Origin: Desulfohalovibrio reitneri
GTDB taxonomy: Bacteria; Desulfobacterota; Desulfovibrionia; Desulfovibrionales; Desulfovibrionaceae
Direction of reading: 5' to 3'
Length of the DNA stretch: 49,401 nucleotides
Assembly (NCBI RefSeq): GCF_000711295.1
Contig: NZ_JOMJ01000001.1
Coordinates: 1 to 49,401 of the forward strand
Part shown: piece after piece, positions 36,096-44,567 of the stretch
How the letters are laid out: the number at the start of each line of letters is the position of its first letter
Position numbering within the stretch: position 1 is the stretch's first letter
Program-made: the position numbers and the translations under genes
The notes under the pieces: model-generated
What the model was told of the DNA's origin: nothing
Seen by the model: the letters and a program-made list of their open reading frames with translations, nothing else
The model's database searches: none

Positions 36096-36845
36096 ATGGC
36101 GGACCGCACACGCATAGAAGTCACCGAGGCGACCTGGAACCCGATTACGGGATGCTCGTCCGTGAGCGAGGGATGCCGCCGTTGCTACGCCGCCCGCTTC
36201 GCCAAGCGGCTGGCCGGGCGGTACGGCTACCCTCAAGAGAACCCCTTCGCCGTGACAGTTCATTCGGACCTGTTCGGCCAGCCTGGTGCATGGCGGAAGC
36301 CGCGCCATATCTTCACTTGCTCCATGGGCGACTTGTTCCACGCCGACGTGCCGGGCGAGGCATTGCAACGGGTTGTCCGGGCCATGGCCGAGAACACCCG
36401 TCATACCTACATGGTCATCACCAAGCGTCCGGAGCGCATGGCCGCCTTTATACGTGGGCTGCATTCAAGCCTGCGGGCACTGCTCAAGGAAATCCTGTGG
36501 CTTGGAGTGACGGTGGAAAATCAGGAAAGGGCGGAAGAGCGCCTTCCCTGGCTGGTGGAGAACTGGCCCGGGCTGCGGCTGGCCTGCGTTGAGCCCATGT
36601 TGGGGCCGGTGGACCTTTCCCCATGGCTTGGAGGGGAGCGCGGCCTGGACTGGGTTATCTGCGGCGGCGAAACAGGACCCGGCGGACGGACCATGGACCC
36701 GGACCACGCCCGCGGCTTGCGCAACGCCTGCCTGGAAGCCGGTGTGCCGTTCTACCTCAAACACTTCGGCGGACCCGATAAGAAGCTGACCGGACGTACC
36801 CTGGACGGACGCACCTGGGACCAGATGCCGCCATACCGACGATAA
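36096..36845 (+). CDS. Phage Gp37/Gp68-family protein (DUF5131)
   Basis: The 249-residue protein has the family features: RIEVTEATWNPITGCSSVSE, GCRRCYAARFAKRLAG with closely spaced cysteines, HIFTCSMGDLFHADV, HTYMVITKRPERMAAF, EERLPWLVENWPGLRLACVE and WVICGGETGPGGRTMDPDHA. DUF5131 proteins occur in phages and bacteria; the Cys-rich TGCSSVSEGCRRCYA part suggests a radical SAM-like cluster, but the exact reaction is not known to me. The start at 36096 falls directly after the terminator of the dms-like operon, so its promoter is not obvious and read-through may drive it. A bidirectional terminator follows. Confidence 0.85.
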   Translation: MADRTRIEVTEATWNPITGCSSVSEGCRRCYAARFAKRLAGRYGYPQENPFAVTVHSDLFGQPGAWRKPRHIFTCSMGDLFHADVPGEALQRVVRAMAENTRHTYMVITKRPERMAAFIRGLHSSLRALLKEILWLGVTVENQERAEERLPWLVENWPGLRLACVEPMLGPVDLSPWLGGERGLDWVICGGETGPGGRTMDPDHARGLRNACLEAGVPFYLKHFGGPDKKLTGRTLDGRTWDQMPPYRR

Positions 36846-36864
36846 CCCCCGCTAACCAATGCGA

Positions 36865-36902
36865 AAAAGGGCCGGGCTCCCGAACAGGAACCCGGCCCTT
36901 TT
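36865..36902. terminator. Bidirectional terminator between DUF5131 and livK
   Basis: AAAAGGGCCGGG and CCCGGCCCTTTT are exact complements around a 14-base loop. A and T runs on both sides make it work for both converging genes. Confidence 0.9.
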
Positions 36903-36930
36903 GCATAGCCGGTTGCGAGTCGGAAACGGC

Positions 36931-38097
36931 CTACTTGGCGTAGTCCACCAGCTTGCCGCCCTTGTAGATCTTGCGCTGGTAGCTTTCGCTGACCTGCATG
37001 CCGTCCTCGTCAAAGGTCTTGTCGCCGGTGACGCCCTTGTACTTGGTGGAGACTTCCTTGAGGGCGGCCGCCACGGCGTCGGAATCCGTGGTGCCGGTCT
37101 TCTGGATGGCCAGGGCGGCCATCATGGCGGCGTCGTAGGCATAGGCACCGAAGGCGGTGGCCGGGGCCTTGCCGAACTCGCCCTTGAAGGGCTGGGCGTA
37201 CTCATCCTGGTAGAAGCTGCCGGAAACACCGACCACCAGTCCCTTCACGCCTTCGGCGATCTCGGGCATTTCGGCCACCTCGTTGGTCCACATGGTCATG
37301 TACGGGGCGTACCAGCCCTTGGGCGGGGTGTGGCCGCGCTCGTAGGCCTGGCGGAAGATCAGTCGGGCCTCGGTGCCGTAGGCGGTGTAGAAGACGGCCT
37401 CGGGCTCGGTGCCGAACAGGGAGGCCAGCTCGGAGCGATAATCGGACTGCTTGAGCTTGTAGCGCACCGTGGAAACGCACTCGCCCCCGGCCTTCTCGAC
37501 CTCGGGGCAGGTGTTGACCTCGACGCCCACACCGAAGGGGTTGTTGGGGACGATGGAGCCGAAGCGTTCGGCGCCGGAGTCCTCCAGGGCGAACTTGGCA
37601 ACGGCCGCGCCGGCAACGTCATCCAGGCCGATGGAGCTGAAGAAGTAGGGGCCCACGTCGCGCAGCTTGGGGGAGGTGGCGCCCACGCCGATCTGGATGA
37701 CGCCCTGACTGTTGGTGAACTGGCCGGTGGGCACGGTGATACCGCTGGAGAACTCGCCCAGCACCAGGTCCACCTTGTCCACGTTCAGCAGCTTCCGCAC
37801 GGCGTCCATGGCCGCCTGGGGACGAGACTCGGTGTCCTCGACAACCTCGTTGACATCCCGCCCCAGCAGGCCGGGGCCGATCTTGACGGTGGAGCCGTCG
37901 TTCATGGGCACTTCATACCCGGCGTTGATGCGTTTCACGGCAAGCTCCATGCCGCGCTGCATGTCCTGGCCGAGGTTGGCGTTGGTGCCGGTGAGGGACG
38001 TGATCATTCCGAACTCGACCGGTTCCGCGCCGAAGGACGCGGCCGGGAGCAGAAGGCCCAGAACGAAGGCCGTAAGGATAAGCTTTTTCAACTGCAT
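36931..38097 (-). CDS. livK: Branched-chain amino acid-type ABC transporter substrate-binding protein
   Basis: The 388-residue protein starts MQLKKLILTAFVLGLLLPAA with a signal peptide cut near SFGA. The mature part is a LivJ/LivK-type periplasmic binding protein: VEFGMITSLTGTNANLGQDM, GMELAVKRINAGYEV, VDKVDLVLGEFSSGITVPTG, YFFSSIGLDDVAGAAVAKFA, AVFYTAYGTEARLIFRQAYE. The ligand is likely a branched-chain or other amino acid or amide; this cannot be fixed. It is the last gene of the cluster, with two hairpins before it that may raise or set its level. Confidence 0.9.
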   Translation of the reverse strand: MQLKKLILTAFVLGLLLPAASFGAEPVEFGMITSLTGTNANLGQDMQRGMELAVKRINAGYEVPMNDGSTVKIGPGLLGRDVNEVVEDTESRPQAAMDAVRKLLNVDKVDLVLGEFSSGITVPTGQFTNSQGVIQIGVGATSPKLRDVGPYFFSSIGLDDVAGAAVAKFALEDSGAERFGSIVPNNPFGVGVEVNTCPEVEKAGGECVSTVRYKLKQSDYRSELASLFGTEPEAVFYTAYGTEARLIFRQAYERGHTPPKGWYAPYMTMWTNEVAEMPEIAEGVKGLVVGVSGSFYQDEYAQPFKGEFGKAPATAFGAYAYDAAMMAALAIQKTGTTDSDAVAAALKEVSTKYKGVTGDKTFDEDGMQVSESYQRKIYKGGKLVDYAK

Positions 38098-38133
38098 GCT
38101 ACCTCTCTACGTTTGCGGTTGGAATGGAAATCG

Positions 38134-38170
38134 GGGCGGCAAATCCGCCCTGTCCGCGCCTTGGGCGCGG
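38134..38170 (-). promoter_or_regulatory. Two hairpins between livF and livK
   Basis: GGGCGG/CCGCCC (38134-38150) and CCGCGCC/GGCGCGG (38154-38170) are adjacent stems in the livF-livK gap. Neither is followed by a long T run on the minus strand. They may stabilise the livK mRNA or weaken read-through. Confidence 0.6.
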
Positions 38171-38171
38171 T

Positions 38172-38885
38172 TTACTGGGAGCCCAGATAGGCTTCCTTGA
38201 TTCGCTCGTTGTCCAGAATGTTTTCAGGGGTGTCGTCGAACTCGTTGCGGCCGCTGGCCAGGACGTAGCCCCGGTCGGAGATGTCCAGCGAACGCTTGGC
38301 GTCCTGCTCCACGATGATGATGGAAGCGCCGGCGTCCCGGATTTCCTCGACCTTCTGGAAAACCGCCTCGGCCATGCCGGGGGAGAGAGCGGCGGAGGGT
38401 TCGTCCAGCAAAAGCAGGTCGGGGTCGAGCATGACCGCGCGGGCCAGGGCAAGCATTTGGCGTTCGCCGCCGGAAAGGCAACTGGCTTCCTGCTTGCGCC
38501 GCTCCTTGAGCTTGGGGAAGTGTTCGAAGACTTCGGCCATGCGCTTCTTCAGCTTCTTTTTGGACAGGCTGTAGCCGCCGATGACCAGGTTTTCCTCCAC
38601 GGTGAGGCTGGGAAAGACGTTACTGAGCTGCGGCACGAAGGTGATGCCGCGTTTGACACGTTCGTGCGGGGGCAGGTTGGTGATGTCGTCCCGTTTGTAC
38701 TTGATTTTACCGTTGTTGGGCTTGAGATAGCCCATCAGGGTCTTGAGCAGGGTGGACTTGCCAGCACCGTTGGGCCCGATGATGGAGATGATGCCGTCTC
38801 CCCGGTCCATGCGGAAGTCCACGTCGTGCAGAATGTCGGCTTTGCCGTAGCCGGCGGTGATGTCCTTCATGTCGATGGTGGGCAT
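38172..38885 (-). CDS. livF: LivF-type ABC transporter ATP-binding protein
   Basis: The 237-residue ATPase has Walker A (IGPNGAGKSTLLKT), Q-loop (FVPQLSNVFPSLTVEEN), signature (LSGGERQMLALARAVM), Walker B (LLLLDEPSAALS) and the switch His position replaced by Gln (IIVEQDAKRSLD), as is usual in LivF. It pairs with LivG on the two permeases. The start at 38885 follows AAGGAGA. It is 13 bases after livG. Confidence 0.94.
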   Translation of the reverse strand: MPTIDMKDITAGYGKADILHDVDFRMDRGDGIISIIGPNGAGKSTLLKTLMGYLKPNNGKIKYKRDDITNLPPHERVKRGITFVPQLSNVFPSLTVEENLVIGGYSLSKKKLKKRMAEVFEHFPKLKERRKQEASCLSGGERQMLALARAVMLDPDLLLLDEPSAALSPGMAEAVFQKVEEIRDAGASIIIVEQDAKRSLDISDRGYVLASGRNEFDDTPENILDNERIKEAYLGSQ

Positions 38886-38898
38886 GGGATTCTCCTTG

Positions 38899-39702
38899 TC
38901 AGGCCGCGGCCGTGTCGTCCGCGGGTTCGTCTCCGCCGCGCGGGGCGGCGAGGTAGGCTTCGAGCACCTTTGGGTCGTTGAGCGTCGGTTCCACGTCCCC
39001 GCTGGCGATGATCTCGCCCGCGTCGAGGACGGCCACGGTGTCGCAGACCGTGCGCACGAAATTCATGTTGTGTTCCACGATGAGGAAGTTTTTCCCCGCG
39101 CGGTGCAGGCGCTGGATGGTCTCCTGGATGTCCTCGATGAGGGCCGGGTTCACCCCGGCCACCGGTTCGTCCAGCAGGATGAGGTCGGCGTCGAGCATGA
39201 GCGCCTTGGCCAGGGCCAGCAGCTTCTTCTGCCCGCCGGAGAGGTTGCCCACGTACTCGTCCATCTTGTCGCCCAGCAGCACCGAGTCGAGTATTTCCCT
39301 GGCGCGTTCCAGGTTCTCCCTTTCCTGCCGTTTCACCGATCGCGGCTTTAGGAAGCAGGAAAGGAGGCTTTCCCCGACCTGGCCGGACGGGGAGAGCAGC
39401 ATGTTCTCCATGACCGTCATCTGAGTGGGATTCAGGCTCATCTGGAAAGTGCGGTAGAGGCCGAGCCGGGCTATTTTGAACGGAGGCATGCCGGTCACGT
39501 CCTCCCCCCGGAAACGAATGCTTCCCTCGTCCGAGGGCAGGAAGCCGGTGATGATGTTGAAGAGCGTGGATTTGCCCGAGCCGTTGGGTCCGATGAGCCC
39601 TGCCAGGGCTCCGGTCTCCACGCGCAGGTCCACGGAATCCAGGGCGGTTAGGCCGCCAAAGCGTTTGCTCACGTCCTGAATGTTAAGCAGCGTCTCGGCC
39701 AT
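38899..39702 (-). CDS. livG: LivG-type ABC transporter ATP-binding protein
   Basis: The 267-residue ATPase has Walker A (IGPNGSGKSTLFNI), LivG-type insert (KIARLGLYRTFQMSLNPTQM), signature (LSGGQKKLLALAKALM), Walker B (LILLDEPVAGVNP) and the H-loop (FLIVEHNMNFVRTV). It ends in an Ala-rich tail. The start overlaps the end of livM by 20 bases. The second ATPase of the importer. Confidence 0.94.
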   Translation of the reverse strand: MAETLLNIQDVSKRFGGLTALDSVDLRVETGALAGLIGPNGSGKSTLFNIITGFLPSDEGSIRFRGEDVTGMPPFKIARLGLYRTFQMSLNPTQMTVMENMLLSPSGQVGESLLSCFLKPRSVKRQERENLERAREILDSVLLGDKMDEYVGNLSGGQKKLLALAKALMLDADLILLDEPVAGVNPALIEDIQETIQRLHRAGKNFLIVEHNMNFVRTVCDTVAVLDAGEIIASGDVEPTLNDPKVLEAYLAAPRGGDEPADDTAAA

Positions 39703-40597
39703 ATAGCCTTCTCCTTTCGGGGAAGAGTCCCTTGGGCAGATAGAGGATGATGCAGATGATGAGCACGCCGATGAGGATCATGCGCAGCGGGCCCAGCAGG
39801 GAGGCATCCAGGGGAAGAATGTCGTCCAGGAATCGTGTGGAGTTGGAAAGCGCCACGATGACCACTGTGCCGAGGAGCGCGCCACGGTTGTTGCCCGCGC
39901 CGCCGAGGATGATCATGGCCCAGACCAGGAAGGTTTCCAGCGGCAGGAAGTAGTTGGGCGCGACAAAGGCGTTGTAGTGGGCGAAGAGCGCCCCGGCCAC
40001 GCCGCCCAGGCCGCCGGCAACGGCCATGGCCCGAATGCGGAACCAGCGGACGTTCTTGCCCAGGGCAAGGGGAACCTCGTCGCCTTCACGGACCGCCTTG
40101 AGCACGCGCCCGAAGGGCGTCTTGAAGATGAACTCCGACAACAGGTAGGCCAGAAGCAGGGTGCACGCGGCGATGCCCAGGTAGGCAAGCTCGAAGTTCT
40201 GTCCGCTGAGCAGACCCTCCAGAGGCCGGGGAATGCCCGGAATGCCGTAGGAAGCGCCTATGTAGTCGCCTTTGATGGGTTCATTGAGAAAGATCAGCCT
40301 GGCGATTTCCGCGAAAGCCAGGGTGGAGATGGCCCAGTAGTCCTCCCGCAGGTTGGCGGTTGGCAGGGCCAGGACCACGCCGAACAGTCCGGCGAAGAGG
40401 GCCCCGCCGAGCATGCCGAGGGGGAATGGGAATCCGGAGAACATGACCAGGATGGAGGAGGCGTAGGCTCCGACCATGAAGTAGGCCACGTGCCCCAGGT
40501 TGACCAGCCCGGCCAAGCCGAACTGCAGATTCAGGCTCAGGGACAGGATGCCCCAGATGCAGGCCATGATGCCCAGGTAGATGAGAAAATCGATCAT
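39683..40597 (-). CDS. livM: LivM-type ABC transporter permease
   Basis: The 304-residue protein has about nine membrane helices with the LivM pattern: GLVNLGHVAYFMVGAYASSI, TANLREDYWAISTLAFAEIA, YLLSEFIFKTPFGRVLKAVR (EGDEVPLALGKNV follows, the EAA-type loop), AMIILGGAGNNRGALLGTVV. The start at 40597 overlaps the livH stop by ATGA; an in-frame upstream start at 40633 would add a non-hydrophobic leader. It forms one half of the channel. Confidence 0.92.
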   Translation of the reverse strand: MIDFLIYLGIMACIWGILSLSLNLQFGLAGLVNLGHVAYFMVGAYASSILVMFSGFPFPLGMLGGALFAGLFGVVLALPTANLREDYWAISTLAFAEIARLIFLNEPIKGDYIGASYGIPGIPRPLEGLLSGQNFELAYLGIAACTLLLAYLLSEFIFKTPFGRVLKAVREGDEVPLALGKNVRWFRIRAMAVAGGLGGVAGALFAHYNAFVAPNYFLPLETFLVWAMIILGGAGNNRGALLGTVVIVALSNSTRFLDDILPLDASLLGPLRMILIGVLIICIILYLPKGLFPERRRLYGRDAA

Positions 40598-41499
40598 TTG
40601 GAGGTGCCTCCGAACAGGCCACTCGGCCGCCAAAGCAGCACCAGTATGAGCAGGACGAAGGGGGCGGCTTCCTTGTAGCCGGTGGGAATCTTCCAGAATT
40701 CCTTGGTGGTGAGGTCGAGCAGGTGGCCCAGCGGGGCGAAGTTGACCGCCAGCGCCACGTTCATGGCGAAGGCCACGATGGCCGCGCCGGCCATGGCTCC
40801 GCGCGGATTGCCGATGCCGCCCAAAAGCGCGGCGCAGAAGACCGGCACGATGATGGCGAAGCCGGTGTTGGGGTGGATCTGCGTTTCAAGCCCGATGAGA
40901 ATGCCTCCCAGGGCGGCGAAACCCGCGCCGATGAACCAGACGATGCGCAGCACGCGGTCGGTGTCGATGCCGCTGGCCTTGGCCAGGGAGGGATTGTCCG
41001 AGGTGGCCCGCATGGAGATGCCCAGGCGGGTGTGGTTAAGGAGCAGGTGGAAGCCGACCATGCAGACCACGGCTGTGGCGATGATGCCCAACTGCAGCGG
41101 CGTGACCCGCATTCCCCAAAAAGCCAGGGGGCGCATGAGTCCGAGTTCGTAGAAATGGGGGGATGTGCCCCAGATGGCCCGTACCGACTCGCGAATGACG
41201 ATGCCCAGCGCGAATGAGGCGATCATGAGCATGATGGGGGAGGCCGAGCGAAGCTTGGCGAAGACCACTTTGTCCGAGACAACGCCCAGCAGTCCGGCCA
41301 CGACCATGGCCGCGGGAATGGCCAGCTGCAGCGGCAGGCCAAGGCCATTGAGCAGCAAGGCCACGTAGGCGCCGACGGTGGCGAACTCCACGTGGGCGAA
41401 GTTGGGGAAGCCGAGCGAGCCGTAGACCATGGTTAGGCCCACCGCCAGCAACGAGATTTCCCCCGTCATGATGAGGCTGTCGAGAATGACTTGCGTCAA
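40594..41499 (-). CDS. livH: LivH-type ABC transporter permease
   Basis: The 301-residue protein starts at a TTG (41499; GGAG six bases upstream), which fits the family: LTQVILDSLIMTGEIS, GLTMVYGSLGFPNFAHVEFA, TVGAYVALLLNGLGL, SMRATSDNPSLAKASGIDTD (EAA-type loop), VFCAALLGGIGNPRGAMAGA. About eight helices. The open frame continues upstream to 41676 but with no conserved residues. It is the first gene of the livHMGFK operon. Confidence 0.9.
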   Translation of the reverse strand: MTQVILDSLIMTGEISLLAVGLTMVYGSLGFPNFAHVEFATVGAYVALLLNGLGLPLQLAIPAAMVVAGLLGVVSDKVVFAKLRSASPIMLMIASFALGIVIRESVRAIWGTSPHFYELGLMRPLAFWGMRVTPLQLGIIATAVVCMVGFHLLLNHTRLGISMRATSDNPSLAKASGIDTDRVLRIVWFIGAGFAALGGILIGLETQIHPNTGFAIIVPVFCAALLGGIGNPRGAMAGAAIVAFAMNVALAVNFAPLGHLLDLTTKEFWKIPTGYKEAAPFVLLILVLLWRPSGLFGGTSK

Positions 41500-42054
41500 G
41501 TGCGGCTCCTTTTTCGTGGACGCTTGACTCCATGCGCCAGGGGGTTTCCCTGAGAGTTCGGACCGGTACCGCTGGAATTTAGTCGCAGCACGAGGTGAAC
41601 GCTCGTGTGAATCCTGATCGACTACCCGAGCCGGTCGGGGAAGCCAGTGGGCGTCCGAAAACCATGGCTGTCCCATGGTGCGCTGATGCAGTTTTTATTT
41701 ACAAAAAGGAAGGCGTTTGGTGCTCACCATTTGCGCACAAGATATTCATTGCCTCCCGAAGTGTTCGCAAAGCATAGTCAATAGAATGGAAAAAGAGCAA
41801 TTGTGATAAGAATAAAGAGAGTAACCTTTCATCTTTTGAATGCGGATAATCACGGCAAGAGGAGGGGGCATCCTTCGTATTCCTCCCTCATTCGGCGATT
41901 TCCTACGTCGAACTCGATTTTCCTGCGGGGCTCAATCAAGAGATGTATGGAAAGTGAATGCAGCCCGCGAATAGTGCGGAATGTGAAAAAATGCCGGGGA
42001 AACGGGGGGATGCCTCCCGGGACGGCATGCCGCCCCGGGAGAGCGAGGGAAGGG
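41500..42054. other. Long AT-rich intergenic region upstream of livH
   Basis: This 555-base gap is the most AT-rich part of the window, notably 41690-41850. It must hold the liv promoter. I see no convincing -35/-10 pair or gene. A GC-rich hairpin lies at its right end (42014-42041) below the BCCT gene. Confidence 0.6.
42014..42041 (-). terminator. Hairpin after the BCCT gene
   Basis: CTCCCGGG (42014-42021) and CCCGGGAG (42034-42041) pair perfectly; the loop holds the palindrome GGCATGCC. There is no T run on the minus strand, so it is an RNA end or stabiliser more than a classical terminator. Confidence 0.5.
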
Positions 42055-43572
42055 CTACTTGTCCAGCAGGCAGGGGTCTTGCTCGCCGGTCTTGAACTCG
42101 TACTTCAACCCCTTGAGCAGGCTTTTGCACAGCAGGAGCATGATGAACGTGAAGGGCAGCGCCGCGGCGATGGCCATTCGCTGCAGTGCCTCCAGGCCGC
42201 CTGAGTTGAGCAGGATGGCCGCGGTGCCGGAAACGGTGACGCCCCAGATGATCTTTTTGTGAGCCGGGGGGGTGGCGTTGCCGTGGGAGGTCATCATGGC
42301 CAGGACGAAGGTGGCCGAGTCCGCCGAGGTGACGAAGAACACACCGAGCAGCACCACGGTTATGAGCGAGAGCACTTGGCCGAGGGGATAGTTGGCGTAG
42401 AGCGAAAACAGCCCGGTGGAGATATCCTCGGCCACCGTGGCGGCGATACCGTTGATGCCGTTCAGTTCCAAGTGAAAGGCAGCTCCGCCGAAGACGCTGA
42501 ACCAGACGAATGTCAGCAGGGGCGGCACCAGGAGCGAGGCCAGGATGAACTCGCGAATGGTCCTGCCACGGGAGATACTGGCCACGAACATTCCCACGAA
42601 GGGGGACCAGGAAATCCACCAGGCCCAGTAGAAGAGGGTCCAGGACTGCGTCCATTCGTGCCCCTGGAAGGGGTTGGTGGAAAGGCTCATGTCCATCAGG
42701 GAAGTCAGGTAGTCCGCGATTGTGTTGGTGAAGATGTCCAGCATCATGGTGGAAGGGCCAACAACGAACATGAACAGAAGCAGCAAAAGCGCCAGCAGGA
42801 TGTTGGCCTTGCTCAATATCTGGATGCCTTTGTCCAGGCCGGTCATGCTGGAAATCATGAAAAGCACCGTGACCACGGCGATGACCGTCAGGATGACGGG
42901 GTATGTGGACTCGAAGTCGAATACCATTCCCAGTCCGCTGGTGATCTGCATGGCCCCAAGCCCCAAAGATGTGACGATGCCGAATACGGTGGCGAACACG
43001 GCCAAGATGTCGATGCCCCGGCCTATGGGGCCGTAGATGCGGTCTCCGATGAGGGGGTAGAAGCAGCTGGAAATGAGCGGCGGCATGCCTCGTCTAAAGG
43101 AGAAATAGGCGATGCACAGGCTCATGATGATGTAGATGGCCCATGGGTGCAGCCCCCAGTGGAAGAAGCTGTACCGCATGGCGAACTCGGCGGCGTCGCC
43201 CGAGCTTTGGGCTATATGTTCCGGCGGGTTCAGGTAATGGCTCATGGGTTCGGCCACGCCCCAGAAGATCATGCCGATGCCCATCCCCGCGGCGAAGAGC
43301 ATGCTGAACCAGCCGAAGTAGGAATAATACGGCCGTTCGTGGTCTCCGCCCAGCTTGATGTTCCCGTATTTGCTGAAAGCGATGTAGAGACTCAGAACCA
43401 GGAAGATGAAGGCCGATGTGAGATAGCCCCAGCCGAAGTTCTTGATGATGCTCTCGTGCAGCCAGGAGGACAGGCTGTCCAGTCGTACCGGGTCCATGAC
43501 GCCGAAGACCGACAGCGCCAGCACGATAACCAGCGAGATGACGAAGACCGCGTTGCGGCGAAAGGTAGGCAT
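42055..43572 (-). CDS. BCCT-family betaine/carnitine/choline transporter
   Basis: The 505-residue protein has about twelve helices. The BCCT signature is clear: FGWFSMLFAAGMGIGMIFWG, AEPMSHYLNPP, RYSFFHWGLHPWAIYIIMSL, TSLGLGAMQITSGL, WTLFYWAWWISWSPFVGMFV, SISRGRTIREFI, FFVTSADSATFVLAMMT. The family takes up glycine betaine or choline with sodium (or protons), often for osmotic protection. The 15-base gap to the upstream Usp gene marks one operon. The substrate is assumed from the family. Confidence 0.93.
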   Translation of the reverse strand: MPTFRRNAVFVISLVIVLALSVFGVMDPVRLDSLSSWLHESIIKNFGWGYLTSAFIFLVLSLYIAFSKYGNIKLGGDHERPYYSYFGWFSMLFAAGMGIGMIFWGVAEPMSHYLNPPEHIAQSSGDAAEFAMRYSFFHWGLHPWAIYIIMSLCIAYFSFRRGMPPLISSCFYPLIGDRIYGPIGRGIDILAVFATVFGIVTSLGLGAMQITSGLGMVFDFESTYPVILTVIAVVTVLFMISSMTGLDKGIQILSKANILLALLLLLFMFVVGPSTMMLDIFTNTIADYLTSLMDMSLSTNPFQGHEWTQSWTLFYWAWWISWSPFVGMFVASISRGRTIREFILASLLVPPLLTFVWFSVFGGAAFHLELNGINGIAATVAEDISTGLFSLYANYPLGQVLSLITVVLLGVFFVTSADSATFVLAMMTSHGNATPPAHKKIIWGVTVSGTAAILLNSGGLEALQRMAIAAALPFTFIMLLLCKSLLKGLKYEFKTGEQDPCLLDK

Positions 43573-43587
43573 GTGGCGACCCTTGTC

Positions 43588-44394
43588 TCAGTGGTATCCA
43601 GGGATGATGAAGACGCTGCGCCTTGATTTGTCCGGCAGGATTTCCGCGGTCGAGCCCAGCAGGGCTTTCAGCGGCTTGGGTTTGTCCGCCTTGCCGACCA
43701 CGATGAGGTCCACCTTGTGCAGATAGGCCTGCCGCAGAATCTGCTTGCGCTGGTTGCCCACGACCTGCAGCGTTTTCACGTTGCTGTAGGCGTGGCGAAG
43801 TTCCCCCGCCAGCCTCTCCAGGTTGTCCTGCACGCATTGTTGCCGGGTGTGCTCCGTGGCCGGGTCCGGCGCGCGCTCACCCACGTGCAGCAGAACCAGT
43901 TCCTCGGCTTGGAAGTCCTGATTCCGCAAGTAGGGAATGACCTTTTTGTCGGTGGCTTGGAAATCCGTGGCGTACAGCACCCGCTTGAGTTGGGTGCTGG
44001 CGTTCATGAGGCGGCGGTTGTAGACGAAAACCGGCACGTCGCTCAGGCGGAGGATGTCGGAGTCGATGCTGCCCAGGAGCGCCTGCACCAGAACCGCTTT
44101 GGGCAACCAGTAGATGCCGAGATAGTCCACCTCCAACTCGCGCGAAGTGGCTATGGTTTGGTAGGAAACATGGCCTCGCTTGGCCGTGGCTGTGGCCGTG
44201 AAGCCCAACTCGCGCACTTCCGCGGCCAACTTGTCCAGTTGCCTCTGCCGTTCCTCCTGTTTGCCGGACGACCCCGAGTAGACGTGCACCAGGTGCACCG
44301 TGGACGTCCCGAAGCTTTTGAGGAACCGCATCATATCCAGAAACTTGGCCCTGGGTTCCTTGAGGCTGACCTTGATGGCGGCTTTTTCCAGCAT
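43588..44394 (-). CDS. Tandem universal stress protein (UspA-like)
   Basis: The 268-residue protein has two UspA-like parts. The first (1-125; HLVHVYSGSSGKQEERQ, DYLGIYWLPKAV, LSDVPVFVYN) is diverged. The second (138-268; LKRVLYATDFQATDKKVIPY, LVLLHVGERA, VDLIVVGKADKPKPLKALLG, RSVFIIPGYH) is a more regular Usp domain. The usual ATP-binding G-2x-G-9x-G(S/T) is only partly kept, with LLGSTAEIL in place. It is upstream of the BCCT gene and likely co-transcribed, so a link to osmotic stress is plausible. Confidence 0.82.
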   Translation of the reverse strand: MLEKAAIKVSLKEPRAKFLDMMRFLKSFGTSTVHLVHVYSGSSGKQEERQRQLDKLAAEVRELGFTATATAKRGHVSYQTIATSRELEVDYLGIYWLPKAVLVQALLGSIDSDILRLSDVPVFVYNRRLMNASTQLKRVLYATDFQATDKKVIPYLRNQDFQAEELVLLHVGERAPDPATEHTRQQCVQDNLERLAGELRHAYSNVKTLQVVGNQRKQILRQAYLHKVDLIVVGKADKPKPLKALLGSTAEILPDKSRRSVFIIPGYH

Positions 44395-44485
44395 ACCCTC
44401 TCCGTTGACTGTTCAAGGCCCTGTTGCCCTATCAAGTCCTGCAAGGCAAACCTTTCGGGTTGATTTTCCCCTCTCGGGATATGAA

Positions 44486-44536
44486 TAATAATGAAAGGAA
44501 CGGCCGCTTTCCGTAACTACTTCCGAAAAGCGGCCG
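44486..44536 (-). terminator. Intrinsic terminator of the nitroreductase gene
   Basis: CGGCCGCTTT (44501-44510) pairs with AAAGCGGCCG (44527-44536). On the minus strand a T-rich tail (TTCCTTTCATTATT) follows. Confidence 0.75.
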
Positions 44537-44567
44537 CGTTTGAACACATGCGATATTGCCCGAAGGC

